A stretch of DNA of 64,000 bases from Rotaria socialis (Eukaryota > Rotifera > Eurotatoria > Philodinida > Philodinidae): contig CAJNYU010004134.1 in NCBI GenBank assembly GCA_905331475.1, positions 107,844 through 171,843 of the forward strand, written 5' to 3'. A program made the position numbers and the translations under genes. The notes beneath the pieces were generated by a model that searched no databases, had not been told where the DNA came from, and saw nothing but the letters and a program-made list of their open reading frames with translations. Shown in pieces: positions 50,562 to 62,933 of this stretch (position 1 is the first letter of the stretch; every line of letters begins with the position of its first letter).

Positions 50562-50758
50562 TGCTTCTTAATTTCCTCACGATGTTTAATAGTCATCGCG
50601 TGAATTTCTTTCTCTAATTTATTAATACGCTTGTTTAATTGTTTTGAAATATATGTGTCCCTCTCACCTCTTGTTTTCATTAACATTTCAAGTTGCTTGA
50701 TTAGTTCCGAGCGACGCGTTTTTATGTCATTGATAGTGCTCACGTTATTCATCGTCAT
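50531..50758 (-). CDS. Hypothetical 75-residue coiled-coil-like protein
   Basis: ATG at 50758 (minus strand), stop at 50531. The product is highly charged with heptad-like spacing (I-K-Q-L-E-M-L-M-K, L-N-K-R-I-N-K-L-E-K-E-I), suggesting a single coiled coil. No introns and no recognised family. Its 3' end overlaps the candidate exon on the other strand, so at most one is likely to be real. It could be a fragment of a larger coiled-coil gene. Confidence 0.3.
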   Translation of the reverse strand: MTMNNVSTINDIKTRRSELIKQLEMLMKTRGERDTYISKQLNKRINKLEKEIHAMTIKHREEIKKHYSASKSMNT

Positions 50759-52680
50759 CAAAGAACAATGTCAATTAATTGCTAAAATGAAAGCAAGAAA
50801 ATATTTAACTGTTGTCAAAAAAAAAGTAAGGAATTCATAATAATGCTTTCGTTAACAGTAAACATTACTGTTAAAAAACCACTAACAGCAGCTGTTGGAC
50901 AGTAGCCTTGTCACATCCCTCTTTGGATTTTATATTGTATATAGTTAATACACTATTCAACAATAGTATAACACTACGTCTAACATATTCACAAGTAAAA
51001 TACGACTACATGAGTTCAGGTTTAATTTCGTAAAAAGATCGAAAAATAAAATTTAAATGAAACCCCTTTCATTGTCATTGTAGAAGAAAATTGACTATAC
51101 ACAATTTATGATTACTAATTAGACCTAACTATCAGGGGACTCAGTTGGATTCAATGACGAATTAGCATACACGAGTTACGTGATACTTGATCACATCTTT
51201 AACGAACAGAAAAATATATTTGCATATCGAGGAATTCTGAGAATATTTTCTGCTCCTATATTAGATATTTAGAATAGAATAAATGGTTCGATTAGAATTG
51301 AAAAAACATGTTGTTGTGCTTTTTAAAAACTGCACACTGTTACGAAGAAATTTCATGGGTTAATAGTATGCATAGAAAAGTCTACTAACTTTGAAAATTT
51401 TGAAAACTGCTTGCCTATTTTGTTTCTTGACTACTAGCAAATAAAAACGAACGACAACATAGCTCAGAAACAATGCACAAAAATAAACACACAAAAAACA
51501 GAGTTCTTTGGATATTAATCAAATATAGCCTTTTGAAAAATATGCTTGTCTACTTGTTATCCCCACTGTTTTAATAAAATTATGAAAACATCTCACCTAC
51601 TCTAATGCTCTATTTCTGTAATATAGTTAATAGGTCGTACTTGTACAACTTTATATGAGGATTAAAATAGATCGTTTTGCGGATGTAAGAGAAACTACGC
51701 CATGTCTAAGTTATCAATAAATGATGCATGGAAAATGATATGCTCTTCCTATAACACAGAAACTCAAGAAAATAGAAAAATAAAAAAACAAACATCCAAC
51801 ATTGACATAAGTATTGTTTCGCCGACAATGTATCATTTCATTGAATTTAATAGCATTCCATATTTACTCTCAATCATTACACATAGTATGAATGTTTGCA
51901 TTGGCCAATAGCAAATCCTTTTTGCTACACACAAGATGCTATACTTTCGGCAATAAATAAAAGAAAATTTCTTTGTTATGTTTTGTTGATTCAAATACTT
52001 ATCAATGTAAATGCTCTTTTCTGGCAACTACACAGACTGTCAATTCAAACTGTGCCTTTATAATTTGATCAACACTATTGCGCAATTAATTAATACTACA
52101 TGTCTATCTAGATGTACATAATTACATAGACAAATCATAATGTTTCAAATCTCTGATTAATATTTTCAATATGAAATTTTCTTCTTCAATAATACAACAA
52201 AACAATGTTTTACGTTGTAGTATACATATTTAGTCAATATGTCGATAGGCTTTCATAAAACTTCAAACTTTCTTTCAGCGTATATCGAAGGATAGAGTTA
52301 TATTATTTTTTCTATAACTTTATACTACATAGATCAGTAATTAGCATGAAATTTCGTAAATATTAGACATGAATTAGATTGTTGTATAGTAATAAAATAG
52401 TATTTAAATATCCACAAGTTTTTTTTCTTTTGCGTTCTGTTTAATATCTATTTTTCAAGAGCTGAGTTCCAGACAAAATAACCATTGTTATTTTGAGATC
52501 TTACTCATATACATTTTTTTTGCGAAGGAACGAAGAATGTTGAAGAGAGTAACTACGAGACATTCATACTGTCGACTATTTGTAGAGGAAGAAAAGAAAA
52601 AAATAGAAAAAAAACTGTGGTGGTAAATTATTAGCAAATATTCTTCTCGTTCTGTTCTTTGTGTTATTTTATAGGAGCTC
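50759..52680. other. Intergenic, no gene seen
   Basis: AT-rich sequence. Short open frames on both strands around 51700-52030 have no domain character and overlap each other antisense, so I treat them as chance. Confidence 0.6.
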
Positions 52681-52685
52681 AAAAA
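52681..52685 (-). terminator. RNA polymerase III terminator of the tRNA gene
   Basis: Five A on the + strand, which read as TTTTT on the minus strand, begin 7 bases past the tRNA 3' end. This is the expected pol III stop signal. Confidence 0.75.
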
Positions 52686-52692
52686 GAAGCCT

Positions 52693-52771
52693 GACAGTAG
52701 TGGGATTCGAACCCACGCCACAAGTGACCAGTACCTGAAACTGGCGCCTTAGACCGCTCGGCCATACTGTC
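52693..52771 (-). tRNA. trnL-CAG: tRNA-Leu (anticodon CAG)
   Basis: The minus strand folds into a complete class II tRNA of 79 bases. The acceptor stem GACAGTA pairs perfectly with TACTGTC. The A box begins TGGCCGAGCGG. The anticodon stem CCAGT/ACTGG closes a 7-base loop TTCAGGT with anticodon CAG. A longer variable region (TCACTTGTGGC) follows, then a T arm GTGGG-TTCGAAT-CCCAC containing a consensus B box. No intron. The variable arm, the A-box pattern and the anticodon agree with leucine. CCA is not encoded, as usual for nuclear genes. Confidence 0.95.
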
Positions 52772-53864
52772 TATGTGATTCTTTCGAATTATATTTATTT
52801 AAAATAATCCCATTTCATTACAATAATACTCATCTCGACTTGTCCATATATAATTATAGGAGTTCATGATTTATTTGATCATCAATGATGGATTATGTAA
52901 AAATGCACTACATTTCAAGAAAACATTGATATTGTTGAATTACATGATTTGAGTACTTTGGAGTAAAAACTCTGTTGTTGATCATATATGTTGAGTTTGC
53001 AAAAACTAATGTCAATAAATTGCTTGTCTATCTTAATCTTAAAGCAAGAAGTTTTAAGTCAAACAATAATAAAAATAGATATCGATTTACGTATTTTTAA
53101 CAACTTTATTAGAAACGTTTTTCTTTTTTCTTTTTCTTTTGTGATAAATAACTTTGATGTATTTGAACCCCATACACATACAATGGATATGTTGTTGTGT
53201 ACATATTAATTATAAGAATAATAAATAGTTCCAGGGATAATCTGGATAGGAATGATCAAGTAACATCGATGGAAGAAGAACAAATCTTCGAAGACAATTT
53301 ACTATGACATATGTATAGAGACATTTTTAAGATATCGTAAAAAATTAAATAAAACTATAGTGCCATGTGACTTAGATGTAACAGATGGCTTGTAACTGAG
53401 TTTTGTTTTTGAACATATCCTATGTCATGTAGATCTTTGACATTTATCACTGAAATTTCAATGTATTTATATGTGGAACGAAGTTTTTATTAACAAGAAC
53501 TTGTTTAATAACATGAAAGAAAGACTTATCTAATGAAATTATATGAATTACAGATCTCTTGTCAGCGTTTCCGAATTCTCAAGTGTATTGACACTAAGAG
53601 TAACTTTCTTCAAATCAATTTATCAGAGAAAAACTGATTCTTTCCATATAGGCAAAGAAAGATACGAGCATTAAGATGCCAGTTAAAAGGGTGTCAAAAG
53701 TAGACTTTGAACAATTATTCAATGAATAATACACATTGAAAACAGTAATAAACAAATATATGAATGTTGATCAAAATGATTCAAAGATTCCTACATAGAA
53801 ATTTAGGTATAAATTCAAAGATACGAGTTGTTTATTCAGATCAATTAGAATTCATCTATATACG
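52772..53864. other. Intergenic, no gene seen
   Basis: AT-rich sequence between the tRNA gene and the MITE. The open frame at 52988-53209 has Ile/Leu/Phe-biased chance composition and no domain features. Confidence 0.6.
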
Positions 53865-53872
53865 ATTTCGAG

Positions 53873-54009
53873 TAGGGGTGGTAAGTTTACGTTAATTTAA
53901 AATTAACGGTTTTGCTCAAAGCATGAATCCGTTAATATTAACGGTTAACGCTTTTAGTTAATTAACACCGTTAATTAATACTCGCATTAACCTAAATGGT
54001 TCACCCCTA
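53873..54009. mobile_element. 137-bp hAT-type MITE with 8-bp target-site duplication
   Basis: The ends are inverted: TAGGGGTGG on the left, and the reverse complement of the right end is TAGGGGTGAA. The element is flanked by a perfect 8-bp direct repeat ATTTCGAG at 53865-53872 and 54010-54017. An 8-bp duplication and TAGGGGTG-type ends are characteristic of hAT-superfamily transposons. The interior has no coding capacity and is built of GTTAA/TTAAC palindromes, so it must have been moved by a transposase made elsewhere. The intact duplication suggests a fairly young insertion. Confidence 0.85.
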
Positions 54010-56286
54010 ATTTCGAGTTCATGTTGAAAACGAATTAATTTGTCATATTAGATGAAATATTGTGAATGAGTTCATCAAATTATTTTTCTATCTTCAACAT
54101 TCATTATTTACCGAGTATGAATAGCTACACCAGGAAACTTTATAAACCTTATCTATAGTGGGAAGTGTGCATTCAATTGTCATGTTGAGTTTCTGATAAA
54201 ATTTAGTCTTTGTAGTATCACATATTAGCCTGTTGTAGTCGATTGTAAATCTTAAAATAAATGTAAAAAAATAGATCAGTTTGTAAATTATACTGAGTCA
54301 AGGTACCAATTCAGCTTCATTTGATCATAGGTTTCTTTTAGATTTTTAATTTTTAACATAAGTGTGCGATACTGTTGCTTTCTAAAACATAAACTTTTTT
54401 ACTGCAATATCATCATAGATTTGATGTAATAAAAATGATCAAATTATGTATAAGCGAATTGAGAGAATTATTGGTGTGCTAATTATGTTTAAACCTATAT
54501 TTATTTTTTGTACTAAGAAAGTTATCGATGTTGTTTTGACATTTGTTTTTTAAAATTGGCTTTTAAGAGGTATTTCGAAAAAAATAGACCAGATCTGCCT
54601 AGAAAAAAATATAGTTAGCCACTGATATATATAATCGGAGTGATAATACACTGTCGTCTTTCTTCGATATTTTACTAGCAATAATAAAAATAAAAGATGA
54701 GATTATACCACACACTGATCAACCAGAATAATAATACAGTAGTAGATTTTTTTAAACTACACGTTTTAGTGTTGCTAGATTCATTTCCATAAAACTTTGA
54801 TACATAAACACAGATCAACTAACGTAATAGTTGCCGTTACTAAGTATATCTGTTGATAGCTTGATATAGTTTCATTCAGCTAAGCATTCATAAACAGAAA
54901 TTCATTGTAATCATATCGAAGCGTTAGTCTTAAATTCAATTGAGTAGGCATGATTGATTTATTGCCCCTAATAATACTCAAACAGACACATATCGAAATT
55001 AGAGTTTCATATGCGTCGATTAATATCAGAGTTGCTTAAGTTATTTGTAGAAGTCCAAAGTAAAGGACAACTATTTTTCGAAAATTTGTTGTCCAACAAA
55101 AAGAAAGTATTTAAATGTTTTTCTATAAAGCAGTTAGCAGAGTATTCGCAATTCGTTCATTATTTCTTCTGAATTTTGCCAAGTGATACTAAAAGAAAAG
55201 ATGCATCAATCATATCAATACTGATCATCAATGTAAATGATAAAAATGAATATGAAAATATAAGAAGTATAATTAGTATTTGCATATTTTTAAAATCGTT
55301 CACAATTTACTCGTTATAGGCGTATCTTTCTCTATTATTAAAATGCCGTACTATTTCTATACGTTATATATTGTTGCGATAAATCATTTGTCTAAATCAT
55401 TATAAATAAAAATGATTTTCACCTTGAATATTGAAAAGAAAATCATAAAAGAATAGTGTGTACACAATTGATAATTCTTAGCGAAAAACAGATACTCCTT
55501 TTTCAATTTTGAGTCGAAAATATTGAATTCTTTTTCGGCTAACAAAAGTTAATATAGAGGGCACTAATTATATGATGAGAAATTAATTACAACTTGTAAA
55601 CTAAATATTGTAGTCATTATAATAAGTTTTAGAGTACGAATATGTATTAAATAGCAATACGTTTTTATCATTGAATTTTTCTTATTTGCAAATCAAGTAT
55701 TATTTCAATAATTATTTATAACATGATTAGATTTGATTGAAATACATTCAATATAAAAATTTAAAGTATCTATGATAGATTTTGTCTAATGATTGTAAAT
55801 AACATAAAACATATGCAAGATTATTACACAAATATACAGTAATAACTAAATGATACGTATACGTATGTTTGAATGGATTGAACATTCCTTACACGAAGAT
55901 TAATTAATGTCGAATGACAATAAATTAGACGTGATCGATGCATCCATCTAACAATATTTAATTAAGATCTATTAAAATAAACATCAATACTTAACTATGT
56001 ATCTGTAAAATATAAAAGTTTTAATTCTAGAAAATTGGAAATATATTTCTAAACTAACAGTAGGAGTGACATAAGCCTCAAAACAGATTATCAAGTTACA
56101 TCAGGCAAGTATTCATTATTGAGGCTTAACAATTTGTTTTCATCATATATAAAATTACTGGTATCAAAAAGACGTGGCTTTCTCTGGTGTTAAGTGCAAA
56201 AAGAGTATAAAGTACGGAAGCAAGTAAAATAAACGAGAAAATATTTTTTGAAGATAAAGACACGTTGACAACATTTAATATAATAA

Positions 56287-56309
56287 TAACAACAACAACA
56301 ACAACAACG
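56287..56309. repeat. (AAC)n microsatellite
   Basis: A run of AAC triplets on the + strand, next to AAT triplets. Simple repeat. Confidence 0.9.
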
Positions 56310-56858
56310 ACATAAAAAGAATCTGAAAAGTGCATTAGAATGATAAGATTTACTCTTATCAAAGGATAAGTTCAAAGATAAAAATAACAAATATAGTATA
56401 TTTGTTGGCATAATAACACACGTGTTATTCATTGTTGTTTAATAAAATGACAACAAACAGATCTTGCATAAAAAATATAGGCTGAGTCTGGTTGATGAAG
56501 AATAAAGATAATGATGTAGATCGATACCGTGTGAATTCTATTAAAAGTTTTCGAAATTGATCAAAATAAGGCATACTTTACTTCTGAGAACTTCCATTCG
56601 TGAATTATTATACTCGCGTGGTTACTAAGTATTTCGATTATATCATACATTGCGTCAAAGAGACCTTGGTATAAGATAAACGGAAAAAAACGAATCGATT
56701 GTTTGTGCTTTATATGAACAAGAATAGAGCAAGGACAAGAATATCGCTTTTTCTTTTTTTCTTTTCATGTACGCATCGCACATAATGTGACTTCGACCAA
56801 AACTGTCCTGGTTTGTCATATCTTTTTTGTGTGGATATGAAACATCAACAACATGATC

Positions 56859-56905
56859 AGTAAGAGCGCATCTTTTGTCAGCTGATAGCAAATAGCGCTC
56901 TTACT
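56859..56905. promoter_or_regulatory. Inverted repeat upstream of the SLC22 gene
   Basis: AGTAAGAGCGC and its exact reverse complement GCGCTCTTACT, 25 bases apart, about 150-190 bases upstream of the ATG. It could be a paired transcription-factor site or a hairpin in the 5' leader. Function is unproven. Confidence 0.35.
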
Positions 56906-57051
56906 CTTATGAGGTATTAAATGATAAAAAAAAAGCCAGAAAAGAGATAGAAACAAGTATATGACTAAGCGTAAAAAACTGGTCCCTGAGCATATATTTG
57001 TCTAATTATATCGACTATCAATGTTTCAGTAGTGATACACAAATAGGAAAA

Positions 57052-59632
57052 ATGAAATTCGATGATTTCTATGAGACGGTTGGCGTGTTTGGTCCGTATC
57101 AAAAGACCAAATACTTTTTACTATGCTTGACCAATTTGTTGCCACCAATTATGGTCTATGCTTGGACATTCATAGCTGCTAGTCCGCAATTCAATTGTAG
57201 ACCACCATTTGATATGTCTTCGAATAATGTTACAAATGAACTAGGTTATTCATCTATACCAACAGCAGCTCAATGTCGCGAAAGTCACAAAAGAATATCA
57301 TTGAAAGAATGTCAACGATGTTTTTACGTGGCTAATACTACTAATAGTTATGGTAGCATCAATGAGTTGACTGCTTGCCAAAATTTTACTTTTAATCGAA
57401 CTTATTATGAATCAACGCTTGTAGAACATGTAAGTAAATTTGAAGTATGTTAATAAAGCATTCACTGCAATAGTTCACGAAACGCATTTAAATGTGAAAT
57501 CAATTAGTCTATTATATATCGATTTTAAGATCGTTCTAATAATATTTGCACTAGAAAATTGAATAGCACGTAGATGTATAAATTTCTAATATGACTTTAT
57601 TTATTATTATATTGATTGTTTCTAGTGGTCTATGGTATGTGATCAAGTATCATTAAAGAGTAATGTTCAAAGTGTCTTCTTTTTCGGTTATATGGTGGGT
57701 TCACTTCTCTTTGGTATCCTTTCTGACAGGTAAATACTTTTGTTTTCTAACTTTCATACTAGTAGTGACGATTCATTTAATAGATTTGGAAGACGACCTA
57801 TCATGGGTGTTTCATTTGTATTGATGTTTATTGCTGGCATCATATGTGCATTGGCACCGGAAGAATTAATTGGTCGTGGAACAAGTTACCATTTTTTTGC
57901 ATTAGGTCGATTTTTACTAGCTTGTGCAACACGTGGAATTAGTATTACTGCTTTTGTCATCGGTATGTGTTCATGTCAAAAACAATACATGTATATACAT
58001 ATACGTATATATAAGGAATAATAAAAATTTCTATCATATTATTAGTTGTGTACAAAGTTTACTAATACTTTGCTTTATTTTTATATTTTAGGTTCAGAAA
58101 TAGGTGAGTTAACACAAAAAATATTATGATGATTGGTCATCAAGAATAATGCATTTTCTTTAATTGTTAGTTGGTTCAAAACAGCGTTTATTCGCTGGTA
58201 TTGTGATTAAATATTTCTTTGCATTGGGTGAATTATTACTCTTAAGTTTTGCTGTAACCATTCGAACATGGCGAACGTTGAATGCAGTTCTCGCTGTTGT
58301 GCCTGTACCATTTATTTTTTTCTATTTGTAAGTTATTTCTATTCGATTTATTTTTTCTTCTAGTATATATTATTTACTGTTGATAAATAGTATTTTGCCT
58401 GAAAGTCCTCGATGGCTTGTCTCTGAACAACGTTATGATGAAGCTGAATTGATTTTTCATCACATTGCTGAAAAGAATAAGACACATTTTGATCCAGTAC
58501 TTTATCAACGTTTTGTTAGAGAAGACAGAAAAGTAAACACACAGATAAGAGAGTAACCGCAGCTAAATATTTATGTTATGTTGTAACAGAGAGTAGCTGC
58601 TAGCCAAGAGGTGAATCATGGAGTTAAAGCCTTATTTCGTTCAAAAGTAATGGGAATAATTGCAGTGAATATGTCGTATCAATGGTAATATATAAATAAA
58701 AACTTCTGTATAATATTGTATAATTAATACTTTGTCTCACATCAGGTTCGTACAGAATCTTGTCTTTTATGGTACTTCACAGAGCACTGGTAATTTAATA
58801 CGATACATTTTATTGACAAAATTTAAATGTTTAATAATTTTAGATAAGTGGAGTAACAATCCGTATATTGGGTTTGGCACTAGTGCTTTTGTTGAATTAT
58901 TTGCTTACTTTGCTGTTCATTTATTACTTGACCGATGGGGTCGTAAATTAACATATTGTTTATTTGTATTCGCACTGATATGCACAACAATACTAGTCGT
59001 GCCAATTCAAATGATTGTGCCAAAAGATAGCAAATGTATTTAATTTTCATAAATTCAATGAAATTCATTTAGCTAAATTTTAATTTTTTTATCTTAGATC
59101 AAATTTATCTCATGTTTACAGTGAATGCTGCCCTAAAATTTCTTGCTTCAGGCTCATATGTAATTATTTATATATATGCAAATGAAACATTTCCAACCAA
59201 AGGTCGTAATACAGGCATGGGTGTATGTTCTATGATTGCTCGTGTAGGAGCAATTATGGGAACATATTCTAATGATAATTTGGTAGATTTCTGTAATTTT
59301 AAGTTCTTCATCGTATTATTTATTTTAGACTCGAGCATGGCAACATTTTCCCGTTGTTATCTATGGAATTACTAGTTTATTTGCGATGCTTCTTGCTACT
59401 GTGTTTCCAGAAACACTCGATAAACCATTACCACAAACGATTGAAGATGTAGAACGAATGGGACTTGCCTGGTAAACTAAGTTGAAACACATATTTCATT
59501 ATTATAATTGTCTCTTTTTATAGTTCATTCACCCGTCCAAAGAAGAAAAAGAATACGCATGTCAATGGTACTAACGATTTCGGAGATGACTTTTTATTGA
59601 AGAAAACGCTGACAGAAGACGTTGACTTGTAG
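57052..59632 (+). CDS. SLC22-family organic ion transporter
   Basis: A major-facilitator membrane transporter of the organic cation/anion/carnitine family, expected in the plasma membrane. Exons: 57052-57429, 57626-57729, 57784-57962, 58092-58103, 58171-58327, 58391-58532, 58590-58684, 58746-58789, 58844-59035, 59098-59282, 59329-59471, 59524-59632. They sum to 1,740 nt, giving 579 residues plus stop, usual for the family. Motifs: N-terminal V-G-V-F-G-P-Y-Q; a Cys-rich extracellular loop with N-x-T/S sites (residues about 43-130); the MFS signature G-I-L-S-D-R-F-G-R-R-P near 157-167; P-E-S-P-R-W at 280-285; a second L-L-D-R-W-G-R-K near 398-405; and P-E-T-L-D-K-P-L-P at about 523-531, then a basic cytoplasmic tail. 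The start is the first ATG matching the conserved N-terminus. Exon 4 is only 12 nt. Intron 58790-58843 is stop-free and 54 nt, so its retention would insert 18 residues. Substrate cannot be told from sequence. Confidence 0.9.
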
Positions 59633-62600
59633 TTTCCGTTGTTATGTTGTTATTTCGAATATAGATTTGCAAACGTATTGACTATCTTCACTTGTTCGTT
59701 GTATCAGAAAGATCTACTCTTTTACTATATATATATATATATATATATATACATCGGTGATGGGCTATGCAAAATGATTTTTCATACAGTATGCGCTTAT
59801 AACAATCATTAATAAAAACATTGTAGCAAATGGCCATAAGCTTGGGGTAATCATGAACTAAGTCTTGGTATTGATTTTTGCAAAAACAAAATAGCGAATT
59901 TTATATTTTAATTCAGATTTCAAAAAGTAATTATCAAAATAGATGAAACGATGAGGAAGTATTCATTTTCTTACTCGATCTGAACTATTCGTTGTGTTGG
60001 ATTTTTCACTAAATTATATCACTGTCTGTAGAGTACAAAAACCACTATTGATTTCAGTATGTTTAATGCAGATGATAGTATATGAACAAAGAGATACTGC
60101 TACAGATAATGGGCATTATTATATTCTTTTCAAATTTGAAAAAGTGCAGTTTGTCTCATAATCTTTCAGCTTGTAGTTACATCGAATTTACATCCAAAAA
60201 TAAAAATCAAACGATTTGTTAAAAATAATAAAAGGATTGATTTTTTTCAAACAAGTAAACTAGTCTCTTTCAGGCTTAGTATTCATGTTATTCATAGTAT
60301 CTTGTAATCAAACTCAAGAGGGATGTCATAATATTGTTTATTCAACAAATCGAAATTAATCAACTCTTGGGTATATCTCTATCTTAGAACACTGATTAAT
60401 TTAAATACAAGTAGGCGAAATAAATACGTAACTATGATACAGCTGTGACTAATGGAGAATGCAACTGGTAGGTAGCTAGATGTGAGAACAAGGGCGTATG
60501 AAGTTTTTGCCTGCACACAAATGTGCTAGATATGGTTTCATTCTGTTGACAGATACCATAGAGTTAGATGAAATTCGGTTTCTAGTTTTTGACGCTGATT
60601 GGTAGCAACCATTTTTTCCAACTTGCGAACATGTGACAGTTATATTTGTAAATAATCTGAAGGTTTCATTTTATTAGAAAAATTGTTTTCAAAATCGTTT
60701 TTTAAACTTAAACGAAACCATTAATAATAAAAACTGTTTGATTTTTATTAATTCTACAGTGTCTGCAATTTTTCATTGGCGTCAACCATAATCGCTTTTA
60801 GCGTAAATTACATTAGTGAGCCTACATTTTCCAGAATAGTTTGAATCCAATGCTACTCTTCCTGGTGTATTTTGAATTCAGAAAGAAAATGTTCTCAAAT
60901 CTTTTAACTGCTTTAATTGCATTGGTAATGCATTTTAACAGTTAAGATGCATTTCAAGCGTAATACAAATTTTGAAAGTGTTTGCAATGAATTTTCGGCC
61001 TATGAAATTTTTTCTTATTTCCAATGAAATACGCAAGTTTTTTTCTAAAGAAGTATAAAAATCTGAGTGTTTGGGTAATGAAGTTGGCAATAGGATATAG
61101 TACATTGTAAGTTGTAACGATAAATATGGAACCCTATTTGGGTAGATATGTTAATGACAAACTGGATAGAGGTGGAATAGCTTACTGCCACTCCCGGCAA
61201 TAATGTTTATTCGCTTCTTCACATGTTCAGAATGTAACAATTTCATACATAACACACGTATATATAGGAGAGAGAGAGAGAGATTAGAACAATGGAAAGA
61301 GAACAGAAGGATGAGGAAGGAGAGTCATCGAGGCGTGCCATCAATATCGGCACATAACTAATGATTTGTTGCTACCATAGCTAAAATATCGTTGTATTTT
61401 TTTCTAAAAAATTGAATATTTAGATAAAAGACGAAAGAATCAAAACGAAAAAACAATTTTCGTGAAGTATCGCACAATTTGTACTTCAAATAATTTATTA
61501 TCAGCATAGTTGTTTACGAGTTTTCTCAAGGAAAACAAGCCATCAGTGAATATATCTAGACAGTACCGGTAGATTCTGATGAATCTCAAGGATTACAAAA
61601 TATTTCAGTGTTTAAAAAGTGCTAAAGCATATCATTTGTCACTTAAGTAGACTAGTAATTGAGTGGGACTCTTTATAATCCGACAAAATAAATTATACTC
61701 ATTAGAAGTCCATAGTCTGTGGATGGAAAATGGTTAAAGAAGTTAATTGACTACTTGATAATGCTAAGAAGACTTTGAACGTTGGCAAAGTCGGTCGAAT
61801 TTACAAAAGATCTCAATCACTTGTGGTCGATTTACCTATGTATTTTTCTAAATTCAACTTGATTCTATCAGTCAAAATTTAGATCAAAAATTTAGACATT
61901 CTATGATTATTTCACATAAAAATTATTAAATATAAAATAAACGCTTTTGGCAACGACTGTATAGAGAAAAGGTAAGATCATGACATATGAAAATCGTGAA
62001 AACTTTGATTCAAAGATCGGAAACGATTTTTTTATTAGATAAATTATCGCCATGAACCTTGAAATATCGTACGGAGATCTATAATAGTTCATCAGATCTG
62101 ATCAAGGCAATCGAACTTTTTTGTGTGGTAGTATATTCGTTGCAATTTTACTTATGTTAAATCCCGACTTGTTAAGAACTCACAGTAATATCGATATTGA
62201 AAGTTGGCAAAAATATCTCAGTGTAGACATCTAATTCAAACTGATTTGATAAAATTCAAACATACTAATGGCTTCTACTTGAGTATAGGTTTTATGTGTG
62301 AATTTCGCGGAATAGTCGAGTGAGAATATTGCTTCCACTCATGATTTGTATGGTAAAATATTTCGTAAACACAATTCTATGAATATCACCTACGTTAGAG
62401 AAAGAGTATTGAAGTACTTGGATTTCTGATATTCCAACTCGGTTTGTTGGAAATATCGCGTGTCACGTCTATTTAATCCATGCAAAAAATAGTGTGAGGT
62501 TTTATATTCATAAGCGAAAGTTTTGTGAGAATAACACCAGATTACCTCTTTCTGTTCTTCCTCGTAGACAATATTTATTTTCTTTATTTGCGTACTAATT

Positions 62601-62933
62601 CCGTCTGGGTCGATTGATGTGGTTTATCATGAGACACTATCTTGCCTAGGGATTTTAGTCATATTAGGATATCTGCTGTATAGAAAAATATCTATTAACA
62701 AATAAATTAATAGATACTTTGTTAAGAAATAATTGCACACATCCTAATACGATCATTGACCTGAGAAAATAATTCTTTGATCTTTCCATGTAAATATTGT
62801 TCCGGGACTGATCGATTGCGTACTGTTAAATCTCACGTATACTATCAGATATGACAGAAAGTTATTTTATGTTCAATCTATCAAAACCTTGTTTTAGAAT
62901 TGAAAACAAACGAGTAAAGTGGCACTGTGCAAT
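59633..62933. other. 3' UTR of the SLC22 gene and intergenic sequence
   Basis: A (TA)n tract lies at 59726-59751. A poly(A) signal AATAAA at 59811-59816, about 180 bases after the stop, is a good candidate for the mRNA end. The rest, to 62933, is AT-rich with a short (AG)n run near 61269-61282 and no coding or RNA gene that I recognise. Confidence 0.65.
59726..59751. repeat. (TA)n microsatellite
   Basis: Twenty-six bases of alternating T and A in the 3' flank of the transporter gene. Confidence 0.95.

Larger units (their letters stand above)
54018..57051. other. Intergenic and 5' flank of the transporter gene
   Basis: AT-rich with no convincing gene. A trinucleotide (AAC)n tract is at 56287-56309; the short antisense frames with Val- or Cys-runs there are translations of it. 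A perfect 11-bp inverted repeat (56859-56869 and 56895-56905) lies about 150 bases before the transporter start codon. A possible 5' UTR acceptor (TTTCAG) ends at about 57029. Confidence 0.6.

Noticed and set aside
51702..52027. Overlapping open frames on both strands
   Set aside because: Mutually antisense and AT-driven in composition. No recognised features.
56126..56432. Short antisense frames with runs of Val or Cys
   Set aside because: The runs are translations of the (AAC)n microsatellite.
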